Assembly: GCF_900101615.1 (NCBI RefSeq)
Contig: NZ_FMZX01000003.1
Span: 124,001-188,000, forward strand
DNA: 64,000 nt
DNA from: Belnapia rosea
Lineage (GTDB): Bacteria > Pseudomonadota > Alphaproteobacteria > Acetobacterales > Acetobacteraceae
Direction of reading: 5' to 3'
Part shown: piece by piece, positions 53,549 through 62,316 of the stretch
Layout: the number at the start of each line of letters is the position of its first letter
Position numbering within the stretch: the stretch's first letter is position 1
The notes under the pieces: generated by a model
The model's input: the letters and a program-made list of their open reading frames with translations, nothing else
Told to the model about the DNA's origin: nothing
Database searches by the model: none
Position numbers and translations under genes: made by a program

Positions 53549-55241
53549 GAACCTCAATCAGCGTCGTCACCCGGCAGGCCGGGGCCGTAATGCGGGCGAC
53601 CAGCACCGGTACTGGCCGCAGCACGCCATAGTCCGGGCTCTCCACCCCGGCCTCCAGCGTCAGGGCGAGCGGCGCATCGGCGGTGACCCGCAGCCGGCCA
53701 AGGGGCCCCGCGACGCCATCGGCGGCGAGCCGCCAATCCGCTGGCGCCAGCCGCCAGCGCAAGGCCGCCCGCCGCCAGGGGCCCGCGAGTCGGTCCTCCA
53801 CCCGCCAGCGCCGTCCCTCCGGCCAGACCCGCCGCTCCTGCCGGTTGCCGCGGTGGTCGACCAGCCACCCCCCCTCCGGCAGCAGCCCGCATTCCGGCCA
53901 GCGCGCATGCAGGAAGCGGGAGAGGGCGGGCATCTGGTCCGCCCCGTCGAACTCCACCGTATTGTGCCCGGCCGTCGCCCAGAGCTCGGCCCGCCAGGGG
54001 TTGTAGCTGCCGGTCCCGCCATCCCGCAGCAGGTTGAGCGGCCCGTCCCACAGGTCGAGGTGCAGCAGGTCGGCATGGGCCGGGCGGAAGCGCAGCGGCC
54101 CGGTCCGCAGCACCGCGCGCACCCGGCCGCACCGCCAGCCGCGCAGCCCCTGTACCGTCCAGGCCGCCTCCGGCGCCGTCAGGGGCGGTCCTGCCGCCAA
54201 CCCCATCCAGGCACAGCCCGGATCCCCCTCGAACCCGGCCGAGCGCCCGGCCAGCAGCCGCGCCGCCCGCTCGAGGCTCGGCCGCGCATCCGCCGGGCCG
54301 GCCAGGGACAGGTCGGCGAAGGCCGAGCCGTCCTGGTGGCCGAGGCGCGGCGTCGCCCCCGTCTCCGCCGCCACCAGGCGCTGCAGCCAGGCCACCGGTG
54401 CCGGGTCGGGCGGCGCGGGTGCCAGCCCATGGCGCCGCCGCAGCCATTCCGTCACCGCCAGCACGTCGAGCAGCAGCCGGTGATAGCCGGTCGAGAGCTG
54501 GGCGAAGCTGCCATCCGCCGCCACCAGCCGCCGCCGCGCCGCCGCCAGCCGCCGCTCCCCCGTCGCCACCCAGGCCGGCTCGCCGAGCAGCAGCCCACAG
54601 GCGAGCAGCCCGGCCGGCTCGGAGATGGCGTGGTTGTTGTCCTGCGCCATGCCATAGGCCGGCGTCGCCGCGATCCGCCGGCCATGCAGCCGGACCAGCG
54701 CCCGCGCCCCCGGCGGCAGCGGCGCGCCCGCCAGTGCCAGGGCGAGATGCAGCACCCGCAGCGCCGCCTCTTGCGCCGAGGCCCAGTTCGGCCCGCGGAA
54801 GGCCGGGTTGCGCGCCGCCCAGTCGGCCAGCAGCGCCGCCGCCCGCCTGCCGAAACCCCTGCCCGGCGCCAGCCGTGCCGCCTGGGCGAGCAGCACCAGC
54901 TCCGCCCAGCGGTTGCGCTCCCAGACCGGCCGCACATCGCCAGGGCCGAAGAGGTCGAGGCCGAGGGCAGGGGCGCCAGCAGGGAAGGGCCCATGCCAGT
55001 CGCCGGCCACAACCGCCGCCGCCCGCGCCAGCACCGCGGCGCGATGCGCGGCCGGCAAGGCCGGGGCAGGGGGCAGCGCCTCCGGCCAGAACGGCCCGTG
55101 CGGCACCGGCGCATCCGCCAGCGCCCGCCGCGCCAGGGACCGGGCCGGGGGAGAACGGTCCCAGGCCGCCAGCAGCACCGGGCGCAGCCCGAGCCGCCAG
55201 GCCGCGTCGATGATTCGCAGCCGCTTCGAAACATATTCCAT
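53541..55241 (-). CDS. Heparinase II/III-like polysaccharide lyase
   Basis: A 566-residue protein with an N-terminal alpha/alpha toroid and a C-terminal beta sandwich. The toroid carries AQDNNHAISEPAGL, including the NNH catalytic region, and the tyrosine in LSTGYHRLLLD. The beta part has DLWDGPLNLLRDGGTGSYNP and TAGHNTVEFDG, which match the heparinase II/III C-terminal module. No classical signal peptide is visible (MEYVSKRLRIIDAAW). Such lyases are common in EPS loci and trim or degrade the glycan. It is the first gene of the minus-strand EPS operon and divergent from the SLBB gene. Confidence 0.85.
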   Translation of the reverse strand: MEYVSKRLRIIDAAWRLGLRPVLLAAWDRSPPARSLARRALADAPVPHGPFWPEALPPAPALPAAHRAAVLARAAAVVAGDWHGPFPAGAPALGLDLFGPGDVRPVWERNRWAELVLLAQAARLAPGRGFGRRAAALLADWAARNPAFRGPNWASAQEAALRVLHLALALAGAPLPPGARALVRLHGRRIAATPAYGMAQDNNHAISEPAGLLACGLLLGEPAWVATGERRLAAARRRLVAADGSFAQLSTGYHRLLLDVLAVTEWLRRRHGLAPAPPDPAPVAWLQRLVAAETGATPRLGHQDGSAFADLSLAGPADARPSLERAARLLAGRSAGFEGDPGCAWMGLAAGPPLTAPEAAWTVQGLRGWRCGRVRAVLRTGPLRFRPAHADLLHLDLWDGPLNLLRDGGTGSYNPWRAELWATAGHNTVEFDGADQMPALSRFLHARWPECGLLPEGGWLVDHRGNRQERRVWPEGRRWRVEDRLAGPWRRAALRWRLAPADWRLAADGVAGPLGRLRVTADAPLALTLEAGVESPDYGVLRPVPVLVARITAPACRVTTLIEVPE

Positions 55242-55357
55242 TGCGGAAATGATTTTGATTCGTTTAGTGATCGAATACGATCATTTTTCACGAGAGCCCC
55301 GTCCTGACGCCGTTCCCAGGCCGACCCGCGCTGCGCCGCCTGCTGGCCGCCCTGCTG
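55242..55357. promoter_or_regulatory. AT-rich divergent promoter region of the two EPS operons
   Basis: This short gap is one of the most AT-rich stretches in the window. It holds the inverted repeat GATCG-AATA-CGATC (55269-55282) followed by five T. It lies between the lyase gene (minus) and the SLBB export gene (plus). The 3' part (from about 55304) codes for the signal peptide of the SLBB protein in an open frame without ATG, GTG or TTG. Confidence 0.45.
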
Positions 55358-58108
55358 GTGCCGCTCGCCCTCCCATGGCCGGCCCCGGCCCAGACCGGCA
55401 TGCCAGCCGCCACCACGCCCGGCAGCGCCTATCTCGCCCCGCCGGCCCTGCCGGGCAGCCTGCCGGGCGGACTGCCCCTGCCCGCCCTGCCGCCGGCGGC
55501 ACAAGGTGACATCCTCCAGCGCATCCTCGATGCCGGCGCCCAGCGCCCGCCCATGCCGCCCGCCCCGGCCTGGAGCCAACCCGCCCCGCAGCCCGCACCC
55601 CTCCCGGCCCCATCGCCGCCGGAGGAGCCGCTCTCCCCCGCCGAAGCCTTCTTCGCCAGCCGCACCGCCGCGGGCGATGCAGCGCCGGGCAGCCCCGCCC
55701 CGCCGCCGCTCCGCCTCTTCGGCATCGAGAACCTGCGCAGCCTGCCCGGCGCCCCGGCCCCCGGCCCCGGCTTCGGCACCCTGCCGGACGACTACCTGCT
55801 CGGCCGCGACGACGAGCTGGTGCTCGCCTTCCGGGGCCGCTCGCGCCAGACCCTCAGCCTCCGCATCGGGCGCGACGGCATGCTGCTGCTGCCCGACCTC
55901 GCCCCCATCCCCGCCGCCGGCCGCACCCTGCGCGACCTCCGCGCCGACCTCGCCGGGCGTGCGTCGCGGGAGCTCGGCGGGTCGGAGGTCTTCCTCTCCA
56001 TCGGCCAGATCCGCCAGGCCAACCTCTTCGTCGGCGGCGAGGTGCTGCGTCCCGGCCTGCAGCAGCTCAGCGCCATGGCGAGCCTGCTCGACGCGCTGGT
56101 CGCCGCGGGGGGCATCCGCCGCACCGGCAGCCTGCGCGCCATCCGCGTCGAGGGCCCCGCCGGCCGCCGCATCATCGACCTCTACCCGGTCCTCGCCGGC
56201 GAGGGGGAGGCGCCCGACCTCCGCCTGCGGGAGGGCGAGCGCATCCTGGTCCCGCCCCTCGGCAGCGTCGTCGCCATCGGTGGCGAGGTGATGCGCCCCG
56301 GCCTCTACGAGCTGCCGGCCGGCGCCTCCCAGGCGCCGCTCGCCGCCATGCTGCGCCTGGCCGGCGACCCGATGCGGCCGAGCGGCAACCGCTTCCTCCT
56401 CCAGACCACCGATGCCGAGGGCCGCCGCAGCTGGCGCGAGATCGGCCCGCGCGACGCGCTCCGGCGCGGCGACGCGCTGCTGGTCCAGCCCGGCTCCGAC
56501 GTGCTGGCGCAGCAGATCCGCCTCTCCGGCCATGTCGGCACGCCACTGGTGCGCGCCGCCGGGGGCCGGGGCCAGACGCTGCGCGGCCTGCTCGCCGACC
56601 CGCGCCTGGTGCGGCCCGATCCCTATCCCCGGCTCGGCATGGTCTGGCGGACCGACCCGCGGACGCGGGCCCGCCGCTTCATCCCCTTCGATCTCGGCCG
56701 GGTGCTGCAGGGCCAGGCCGACCTGCCGCTGGCTGAGGGTGATGAGGTGATCCTGCTCGGCCTGCCCGACGTGCTCTTCCTCGCCAGCCCCGGCGTGCAG
56801 CAGGCGCTGCGCGGCGACCCGCCGGGCCCGGCCGCCCAGCCCGCCCCCGGCCCGGCGCCCCCCTCGACGCCGCTGCCCAATGCCGCCGCCACGCCGGCCC
56901 AGGCCCCGCCTGCCGGCCCGGACTGCCAGGCGCTGGTGCTGCTGACCATCGCCGCGCAATCCTCCCGCCAGCGCTTCGCCCATGCCCGCAGCGCCGGCTT
57001 CCCCGATATCGGCCGCACGCCCTGCCCGCAGCTCTTCCTCGACTACCCGACCCTGCTGCCGACGCTCATCGACCAGACGGTGCTGCTGACCGGCGAGGTG
57101 CGGCTGCCCGGCCTCTACTCCATCCTCGACGATACCGGCCTCGATGCCGTGCTCGCCGCGGCCGGCGGGGCGACCGACACGGCCGACCTCTCCACCGTCG
57201 AATTCGCCCGCGAGCCGGCCGAGCAGAACGGCGCCCTGCCGCTCAGCCGCACCCTGCTCGACCTCCGCTCGCGCAATTTTGCCGCCATCCGCCTCTCGCC
57301 CCGCGACGCGCTGCGCATGCCGCGCGGCTTCGGCGACCGCGACAGCGGGCCGGTGACGCTCGCCGGGGAATTCGTCCGCCCCGGCATCTATGACATCCGC
57401 CGCGGCGAGCGCCTCTCCGAGGTCATCGCCCGCGCCGGCGGGCTGACGCCCCAGGCCTATCCCTACGGCGCCGTCTTCACCCGCGACAGCGTGCGCGAGC
57501 GCCAGCAGGACGGCTTCGCCCGCACCGCGCGGGAGCTGGAGCAGGGGCTGATGCAGGTCGCCGCCGGCCAGGCGGTGGCGGGGATGCGCGGCTCCGCCGA
57601 TCTCGGCGGCGCCATCATGGCGGGGCGGGAGCTGGCGGCCTCGCTCCGCCAGGCCCGCGCCGCCGGGCGGATGGTGGTCGAGGCCAACCCCGTGATCCTC
57701 GCCGGCCGCCCCGATCTCGACGTGCTGCTCGAACCGGGCGACCTCATCGCCATGCCGAAGCGGCCGAACGAGGTGACGGTCGTCGGCGCCGTCCTCAACC
57801 CCGGCAGCCTGCAATTCGCCAGCGGCCGCCGTGCCGCCGACTATGTCCGCGCCGCCGGGGGCGAGCAGCGCTTCGCCGATGGCAACCGCGCCTTCGTCGT
57901 CCTGCCCAATGGCCAGAGCAGCCCGGCCGGGCTCGGCGCCTGGCAGATGGGTGGGCCGCCCGTCCCGCCCGGCAGCACCGTGGTCGTGCCGCAGGATCCC
58001 TCGCCCTACGAGCAGTGGGGGATGCTGCGCGACGTGACGCAGGTGATCTCGCAGATCGCCCTCTCCAGCGCGGCGCTGGCCGTGATCGTGCGGACGGGTG
58101 CGCGGTAG
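55358..58108 (+). CDS. Polysaccharide export protein with six SLBB-like repeats
   Basis: At least 916 residues. The first canonical start codon in frame is the GTG at 55358, but this lies inside a perfect signal peptide whose upstream half (LTPFPGRPALRRLLAALLVP) is coded from 55304 to 55363. The real start is probably a rare codon such as CTG at 55304. After a proline-rich segment a Poly_export domain begins near residue 145 (DDYLLGRDDELVLAFRGRSR). SLBB-like units follow at LFVGGEVLRPGL, VVAIGGEVMRPGLYEL, IRLSGHVGTPLV, VLLTGEVRLPGLYSI, VTLAGEFVRPGIYDI and VTVVGAVLNPGSLQF. A hydrophobic helix ends the chain (ISQIALSSAALAVIV). It resembles Wza-type export proteins but with many more SLBB units and a C-terminal span. 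It overlaps the YjbH gene by 11 bases. Confidence 0.85.
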   Translation: MPLALPWPAPAQTGMPAATTPGSAYLAPPALPGSLPGGLPLPALPPAAQGDILQRILDAGAQRPPMPPAPAWSQPAPQPAPLPAPSPPEEPLSPAEAFFASRTAAGDAAPGSPAPPPLRLFGIENLRSLPGAPAPGPGFGTLPDDYLLGRDDELVLAFRGRSRQTLSLRIGRDGMLLLPDLAPIPAAGRTLRDLRADLAGRASRELGGSEVFLSIGQIRQANLFVGGEVLRPGLQQLSAMASLLDALVAAGGIRRTGSLRAIRVEGPAGRRIIDLYPVLAGEGEAPDLRLREGERILVPPLGSVVAIGGEVMRPGLYELPAGASQAPLAAMLRLAGDPMRPSGNRFLLQTTDAEGRRSWREIGPRDALRRGDALLVQPGSDVLAQQIRLSGHVGTPLVRAAGGRGQTLRGLLADPRLVRPDPYPRLGMVWRTDPRTRARRFIPFDLGRVLQGQADLPLAEGDEVILLGLPDVLFLASPGVQQALRGDPPGPAAQPAPGPAPPSTPLPNAAATPAQAPPAGPDCQALVLLTIAAQSSRQRFAHARSAGFPDIGRTPCPQLFLDYPTLLPTLIDQTVLLTGEVRLPGLYSILDDTGLDAVLAAAGGATDTADLSTVEFAREPAEQNGALPLSRTLLDLRSRNFAAIRLSPRDALRMPRGFGDRDSGPVTLAGEFVRPGIYDIRRGERLSEVIARAGGLTPQAYPYGAVFTRDSVRERQQDGFARTARELEQGLMQVAAGQAVAGMRGSADLGGAIMAGRELAASLRQARAAGRMVVEANPVILAGRPDLDVLLEPGDLIAMPKRPNEVTVVGAVLNPGSLQFASGRRAADYVRAAGGEQRFADGNRAFVVLPNGQSSPAGLGAWQMGGPPVPPGSTVVVPQDPSPYEQWGMLRDVTQVISQIALSSAALAVIVRTGAR

Positions 58109-60170
58109 GGGCGCGAGGCGGCGCGCGGGGGCTTGCACCACCCTCGGCCTCCTCCTCGCGCTCGCCGCGCCTGCCCGCGCCCAGGACCCGCGGGCGAGCG
58201 GCAGCGACTTCGGCGGCGCCGGGCTGATCGAGATGCGCAACGCCCGCTTCCGCCCGGACGGCACGCTGGAGGCCGGCGCCGCGCTTCGCCACCAGCGGCA
58301 ATTCTGGTTCCTCTCCTTCCAGGCCCTGCCCTTCCTCGAGACCACCTTCCGCCTCACCGACCGGCTGAACGCCACCACGGGCCGCGGCACCACCACCGAC
58401 CGCGCCTTCGACATCAAGGCCCGGCTCTGGGAGGAGAATGCCTGGCGCCCGGCGCTCGCCATCGGCGCGCAGGACCTCATCGGCACCGGCCTCTATGCCG
58501 GCGAGTATCTGGTGGCCTCCAAGCGCCTCTGGGCCATCGACCTGACCCTCGGCCTCGGCTGGGGCCGCCTCGGCACGGGCAGCGACCTTCGCAACCCGCT
58601 CGGCCTGCTCTCCGGGCGCTACGAGACGCGGCCGCGCCATGTCGGGGCCGGCGGCGTGCCCGCCATCGGCAGCCTGTTCCGCGGGCGGGAGGCGGCGGTC
58701 TTCGGCGGCATCGAATGGTCGCTGCCCTGGGCGGAAGGGCTCAGGGCCAAGCTCGAATGGTCCGGCGATGCGCTGCGCGACGAGCGCGGCGGCTACCCGG
58801 CCCGCACCACCGCCCTGCGCGGCGGGGCACGCTCCCGCCTCAATGCCGGCCTCACCTGGCAGCCGAATGCCTGGCTCGATGCCGGCCTCCACTTCGTCCA
58901 CGGCACCGACCTGCTGTTCCGCCTCTCCCTCCGCCTCGACCCGGCGCATCCGCCGGAGGCGCCCCGCCCCCCGCCGCCGCCGATTCCGCCGCGTCCCGGG
59001 GCGCCCGGCGATGTGGCGGCGGCGCTGCGCCGCGCGGGCTTCCGCCCCCTCGCCGTGACCCGGCAGGGGGAGGAGGTCCGCATCGCCGTCGCCGGCGGCC
59101 GGCACCGCACGCTGGCCCGCACCGCCGGCCGCGTCGCCCGCGCGGTGCAGGGCAGCCTGCCGCCGGAGGTGGAGCGGATCGCCGTCGAATGGCACCGCGC
59201 CGGCCTCCCCGTTGCCCGTCTGGTGCTGCTGCGCGAGGCGATGGAGGGCGCCGCGATCGGCGCCGGCAGCGCGGAGGAGGTACTGGCCGGCGCCGCCCTG
59301 CTTCCCGCCGAGCCGCTGCCCGGCCTCGCCCCGGACCTTACCTGGGCGCTCGAGCCCCGCCTCGCCCTGCAGCTCGGCGACCCGAAGGCCGGGCTGCGCT
59401 GGCAGGCCGCGGCGGCGGCAGGGGCGCGGCTCGGCCTCGGCTGGGGGATGGCCGTCGCGGGCAGCCTCGCCCAGGCGGTGGCCGGCAATCTCGACAAGGG
59501 GATGGCCTCCGACAGCCTGCTGCCGCATGTCCGCAGCGACATCGCCCGCTATGCACGGGAGGGGCGGACGGCGATCCCGACCCTCTATGCCGAACGCCTC
59601 TGGAGCCCGGCACCCGACTGGTTCGCCCGCCTCTCGGCCGGGTTGCTGGAGCCGATGTTCTCAGGCGTCTCGGGCGAGGTGCTGTGGCGGCCGCAGGCGC
59701 GACCCTTCGCGCTCGGCCTCGACATGGCCTGGGTGGCGCAGCGCGACTACCGCCAGCGGCTCGGCAATCTCGGCTACTCGGTGGCGACCGGGCACCTGTC
59801 GCTCTACGCGGACCTGCCGGTGTGGAATCTCGGCGCGGTGCTGCGCGCCGGGCGGTATCTCGCCGGCGACTTGGGGGCGACGCTGGAGGTGAGCCGGCGG
59901 TTCGACAGCGGCATCGAGGTCGGCGGCTTCGCCACCCGCACCGATGTCTCGTCTCGCCGCTTCGGCGAGGGCAGCTTCGACAAGGGGATCTTCGTCCGCA
60001 TTCCCCTGCAGCTGCTGGGGCCGGAGACGCCCGCCGTGGCGAGCGCCCTGATCCGCCCCGTGATCCGCGATGGCGGCCAGCGCCTCGCGGTGGACAACCC
60101 CCTCTGGGACGTCACGCGGGAGGGGAGGATGGAGGCGTTGGGGCGGGACTATCTCGGCTTGCTGCGATAG
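58098..60170 (+). CDS. YjbH family outer-membrane exopolysaccharide protein
   Basis: A 690-residue protein with GTG start and signal peptide ending AAPARAQ. Early sequence SDFGGAGLIEMRNARF and the region FLETTFRLTDRLN match the YjbH pattern. A first half with many amphipathic strands, a central proline linker (PRPPPPPIPPRPGAPGD), and a second beta-rich half are visible, as in the double-barrel YjbH type. In E. coli yjbEFGH is an envelope-stress-regulated exopolysaccharide operon. Here the gene overlaps the SLBB gene upstream, while YjbF is coded 2.1 kb away on the other strand. Confidence 0.85.
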   Translation: MRGRGARRRAGACTTLGLLLALAAPARAQDPRASGSDFGGAGLIEMRNARFRPDGTLEAGAALRHQRQFWFLSFQALPFLETTFRLTDRLNATTGRGTTTDRAFDIKARLWEENAWRPALAIGAQDLIGTGLYAGEYLVASKRLWAIDLTLGLGWGRLGTGSDLRNPLGLLSGRYETRPRHVGAGGVPAIGSLFRGREAAVFGGIEWSLPWAEGLRAKLEWSGDALRDERGGYPARTTALRGGARSRLNAGLTWQPNAWLDAGLHFVHGTDLLFRLSLRLDPAHPPEAPRPPPPPIPPRPGAPGDVAAALRRAGFRPLAVTRQGEEVRIAVAGGRHRTLARTAGRVARAVQGSLPPEVERIAVEWHRAGLPVARLVLLREAMEGAAIGAGSAEEVLAGAALLPAEPLPGLAPDLTWALEPRLALQLGDPKAGLRWQAAAAAGARLGLGWGMAVAGSLAQAVAGNLDKGMASDSLLPHVRSDIARYAREGRTAIPTLYAERLWSPAPDWFARLSAGLLEPMFSGVSGEVLWRPQARPFALGLDMAWVAQRDYRQRLGNLGYSVATGHLSLYADLPVWNLGAVLRAGRYLAGDLGATLEVSRRFDSGIEVGGFATRTDVSSRRFGEGSFDKGIFVRIPLQLLGPETPAVASALIRPVIRDGGQRLAVDNPLWDVTREGRMEALGRDYLGLLR

Positions 60171-60186
60171 CCCGCCCCTTGGCAGC

Positions 60187-61110
60187 TCAGCCCATGGCCT
60201 TGGTGAGCTTGGCGGCGATCTCGAACATCTCCTCCGGCGCGTAGTCCGGCGTGAAGGCGGAGGGGATGCCCTCGAGCTGATGGATCTTGCCGCCTTCCGG
60301 CATGCCCTTCACCACTTCCAGCTCACCCGGCGGGTCGCCCGGCAGGGCCTGCTCGCCCTGGCCCCAGATGCCGGCGATCTCGGCATAGTCGTTCGGGCTC
60401 CAGGTGTAGAGCCGGCGATGCGAGCCTTCCTGGAGGTACTTCTGGCATTCCGGGATGTTGCCGAGCGGGATGTTCGGCGTCGGCAGCATCTTCTCGATCT
60501 CGACGCCGGTGAGGTTCTTCAGCGCCAGCGCGTAGGAATGCGCATGGACCGAGCCGCGCACCAGCAGGTAGCCGCAGACCTCGCGCCCGGTCGGGTCCGA
60601 CAGGGTCTCGTAGACCCGCAGCTTGTGCAGCCGCGCGCCGCATTCGAGGTGGAAATTATGCAGCAGGTCGAACACCACATTGCCGGTGGTGGTCACCATG
60701 TCGGCGTTCCAGGACATGGAGTTGCTGTTCACCGGCGTGGCCCCACCGCCATGGGAGGCGAAGCTGGCGAAGGAGCGGATGTCCTTCATCGCCTCGAAGG
60801 GCGTCTTGGAAATGTCACCGCCATCGGCGCCGTCCGCGCCCTTGTCCGGGCCGTTGGCCAGCATGGCGACGCCATTGCTCACCAGCTCGACATGGCCGAG
60901 CTCCTCGGCGGTGATGCTGGCGACCAGCCCGTAGAACGGGCGCAGCTTGCTCTTGCTGCGGAAATTGAAGCTCTGGAACATGTAATTCCCGAGCGTCGAC
61001 ATCTCACCATACTTGCCGCCCAGCAGTTCCTGCAGTGCAGCGGCCGCATTGGGGTCTTGCCGCTTCGGCGCAGGCAGTTCCGCCTGCAGCTTGTCGACGC
61101 GCATGAACAT
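60187..61110 (-). CDS. Manganese (non-heme) catalase
   Basis: A 307-residue dimanganese catalase. Ligand glutamates and histidines are in GGKYGEMSTLGNYMFQ, ITAEELGHVELVSN (E-x-x-H), HNFHLECGARLHKLRVYE and RGSVHAHSYALAL, the two-helix-pair pattern of the family. AAGGAAA precedes the ATG. It breaks down hydrogen peroxide in the cytoplasm. It lies between yjbH (16 bases away, convergent) and the WecA-like gene (divergent), inside the exopolysaccharide locus, where it is not an expected member. Confidence 0.92.
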   Translation of the reverse strand: MFMRVDKLQAELPAPKRQDPNAAAALQELLGGKYGEMSTLGNYMFQSFNFRSKSKLRPFYGLVASITAEELGHVELVSNGVAMLANGPDKGADGADGGDISKTPFEAMKDIRSFASFASHGGGATPVNSNSMSWNADMVTTTGNVVFDLLHNFHLECGARLHKLRVYETLSDPTGREVCGYLLVRGSVHAHSYALALKNLTGVEIEKMLPTPNIPLGNIPECQKYLQEGSHRRLYTWSPNDYAEIAGIWGQGEQALPGDPPGELEVVKGMPEGGKIHQLEGIPSAFTPDYAPEEMFEIAAKLTKAMG

Positions 61111-61191
61111 GGGGGGTTTCCTTCCGGATTGTGTCGGGGGGCTGCCTGAATAACCGGGCAGGCCGCTCCGGGTTTTCGTCTCGGCGGCGGA

Positions 61192-61208
61192 TTGGCACGC
61201 TTGGCACG
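61192..61208. repeat. Tandem direct repeat TTGGCACG
   Basis: TTGGCACG occurs at 61192-61199 and again at 61201-61208 with one base between. It lies 53 bases before the WecA-like ATG in the 150-base divergent gap. It may be a half-site pair or a -35 region. Confidence 0.35.
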
Positions 61209-61260
61209 ACCATTCCGGACGCTTGCGGACGGACGCCGCTTCCGTCACACCCGCCGCCGC

Positions 61261-62316
61261 ATGACCCTCGGCGCCTTCTCCACCCATCTCCTCTTCGCCC
61301 TCGGCCTGGCGCTGCTCTCGGCCGGTGCCGTCCGGGCGATGATCCGCTGGCCGATCCTCGACATCCCGAACGGCCGCAGCGCCCACAGCGTGGCAACGCC
61401 GCGCGGCGGCGGCGTCGGCGTCGTCGCCGCCTTCCTCGCCGGGCTGATGGTGCTCTACGGCGTCGCCGATTTCGCCCGGCTGGAGGAACGCCAGTTCCTC
61501 GGCGTCATCCTCGCCGCGCTGGCGATCGCCGGCGTCGCTCTGGCCGATGACATGCGCAACCTCTCCGCCCGGCTGCGGCTGCTGGCGCAGCTCGCCGCGG
61601 CGCTGGTCGCCATCGGCACGGGCCTCACCCTGTCGCGCCTCGCGCTGCCCTGGATCGGCGTGACGGAGCTCGGCTGGCTCGGCCCGCTGCTGACCGTCTT
61701 CTGGATCCTCGGCTGCACCAACGCGGTCAATTTCATGGACGGGCTCGACGGGCTGGTCGGCGGCACCCTGCTGATCGCCTGCGTCGCCCTCGCCGCCATC
61801 GCCGGCGCCGAGGGCGGGCGCTTCGTCTATGTCGCGGCGCTGATGCTGGCGGCGGGCTTCGCCGGCTTCCTGCCCTTCAACCTGCACCCGGCACGCATCT
61901 TCATGGGCGATGTCGGCAGCCAGTTCGCCGGCTTCATGCTGGCGGTGCTGGCCGTCGCCGCGGCGCGCTTCGATGCCAGCCAGATCAGCTTCCTGATCGT
62001 GCCGCTGCTGCTCTTCGGCCTGCTCTTCGACGCGGCCTTCACCCTGCTGCGCCGCGCCTGGATGGGCGACCGCGTCGGCGCGCCGCACCGTACCCATCTC
62101 TACCAGATGGCCCAGCGCAGCGGCATGGGCACGCGCGCCGTCGCCGCCACCCATTGGGGCTTCGCCCTTCTCCAGGCCGGGCTCGCCGTGCTGTTCCTCC
62201 AGCTGCCGCCGGGGCTGAAGCCCCTGGTGGTGCTGCCGGCGCTCGGCCTGCAGCTCGCCTGGCTCGGCTATGTCGCGGCACGGGTGCGGCGGGCCGGGCT
62301 CAGCTGGCGGGACTGA
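61261..62316 (+). CDS. WecA/MraY-like undecaprenyl-phosphate sugar-1-phosphate transferase
   Basis: A 351-residue protein with about ten membrane helices. The catalytic and magnesium motifs are ALADDMRNLS (DD), TNAVNFMDGLDGL (NxxNFMDGxDG), ARIFMGDVGSQ (MGDxGS) and HRTHLYQ (HRTHxYQ). The early LDIPNGRSAHSVATPRGGG is typical of the WecA branch. It would load a HexNAc-1-phosphate on undecaprenyl phosphate at the inner membrane. Its last 17 bases overlap the convergent YjbF lipoprotein gene. With the PglC-like gene at 50761 it gives the locus two possible initiating enzymes. Confidence 0.9.
   Translation: MTLGAFSTHLLFALGLALLSAGAVRAMIRWPILDIPNGRSAHSVATPRGGGVGVVAAFLAGLMVLYGVADFARLEERQFLGVILAALAIAGVALADDMRNLSARLRLLAQLAAALVAIGTGLTLSRLALPWIGVTELGWLGPLLTVFWILGCTNAVNFMDGLDGLVGGTLLIACVALAAIAGAEGGRFVYVAALMLAAGFAGFLPFNLHPARIFMGDVGSQFAGFMLAVLAVAAARFDASQISFLIVPLLLFGLLFDAAFTLLRRAWMGDRVGAPHRTHLYQMAQRSGMGTRAVAATHWGFALLQAGLAVLFLQLPPGLKPLVVLPALGLQLAWLGYVAARVRRAGLSWRD

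Noticed and set aside
54452-58486. Very long open frame (over 1300 codons) on the minus strand opposite the SLBB gene
   Set aside because: It is antisense to genes with clear domains and codes arginine/alanine/glycine-rich sequence with no family pattern. Such frames are usual in DNA with almost only G or C at third positions.
58133-60244. Second plus-strand frame of about 700 codons overlapping the YjbH gene
   Set aside because: It is an alternative frame of the same DNA with low-complexity Arg/Pro/Ala content and no signal peptide. The YjbH frame has signal peptide and family motifs.
61192-61208. Possible sigma-54 promoter made of the TTGGCACG repeats
   Set aside because: The TGGCAC part fits but the GC of the -12 element is two bases off the required spacing, and no enhancer-binding protein gene is near.
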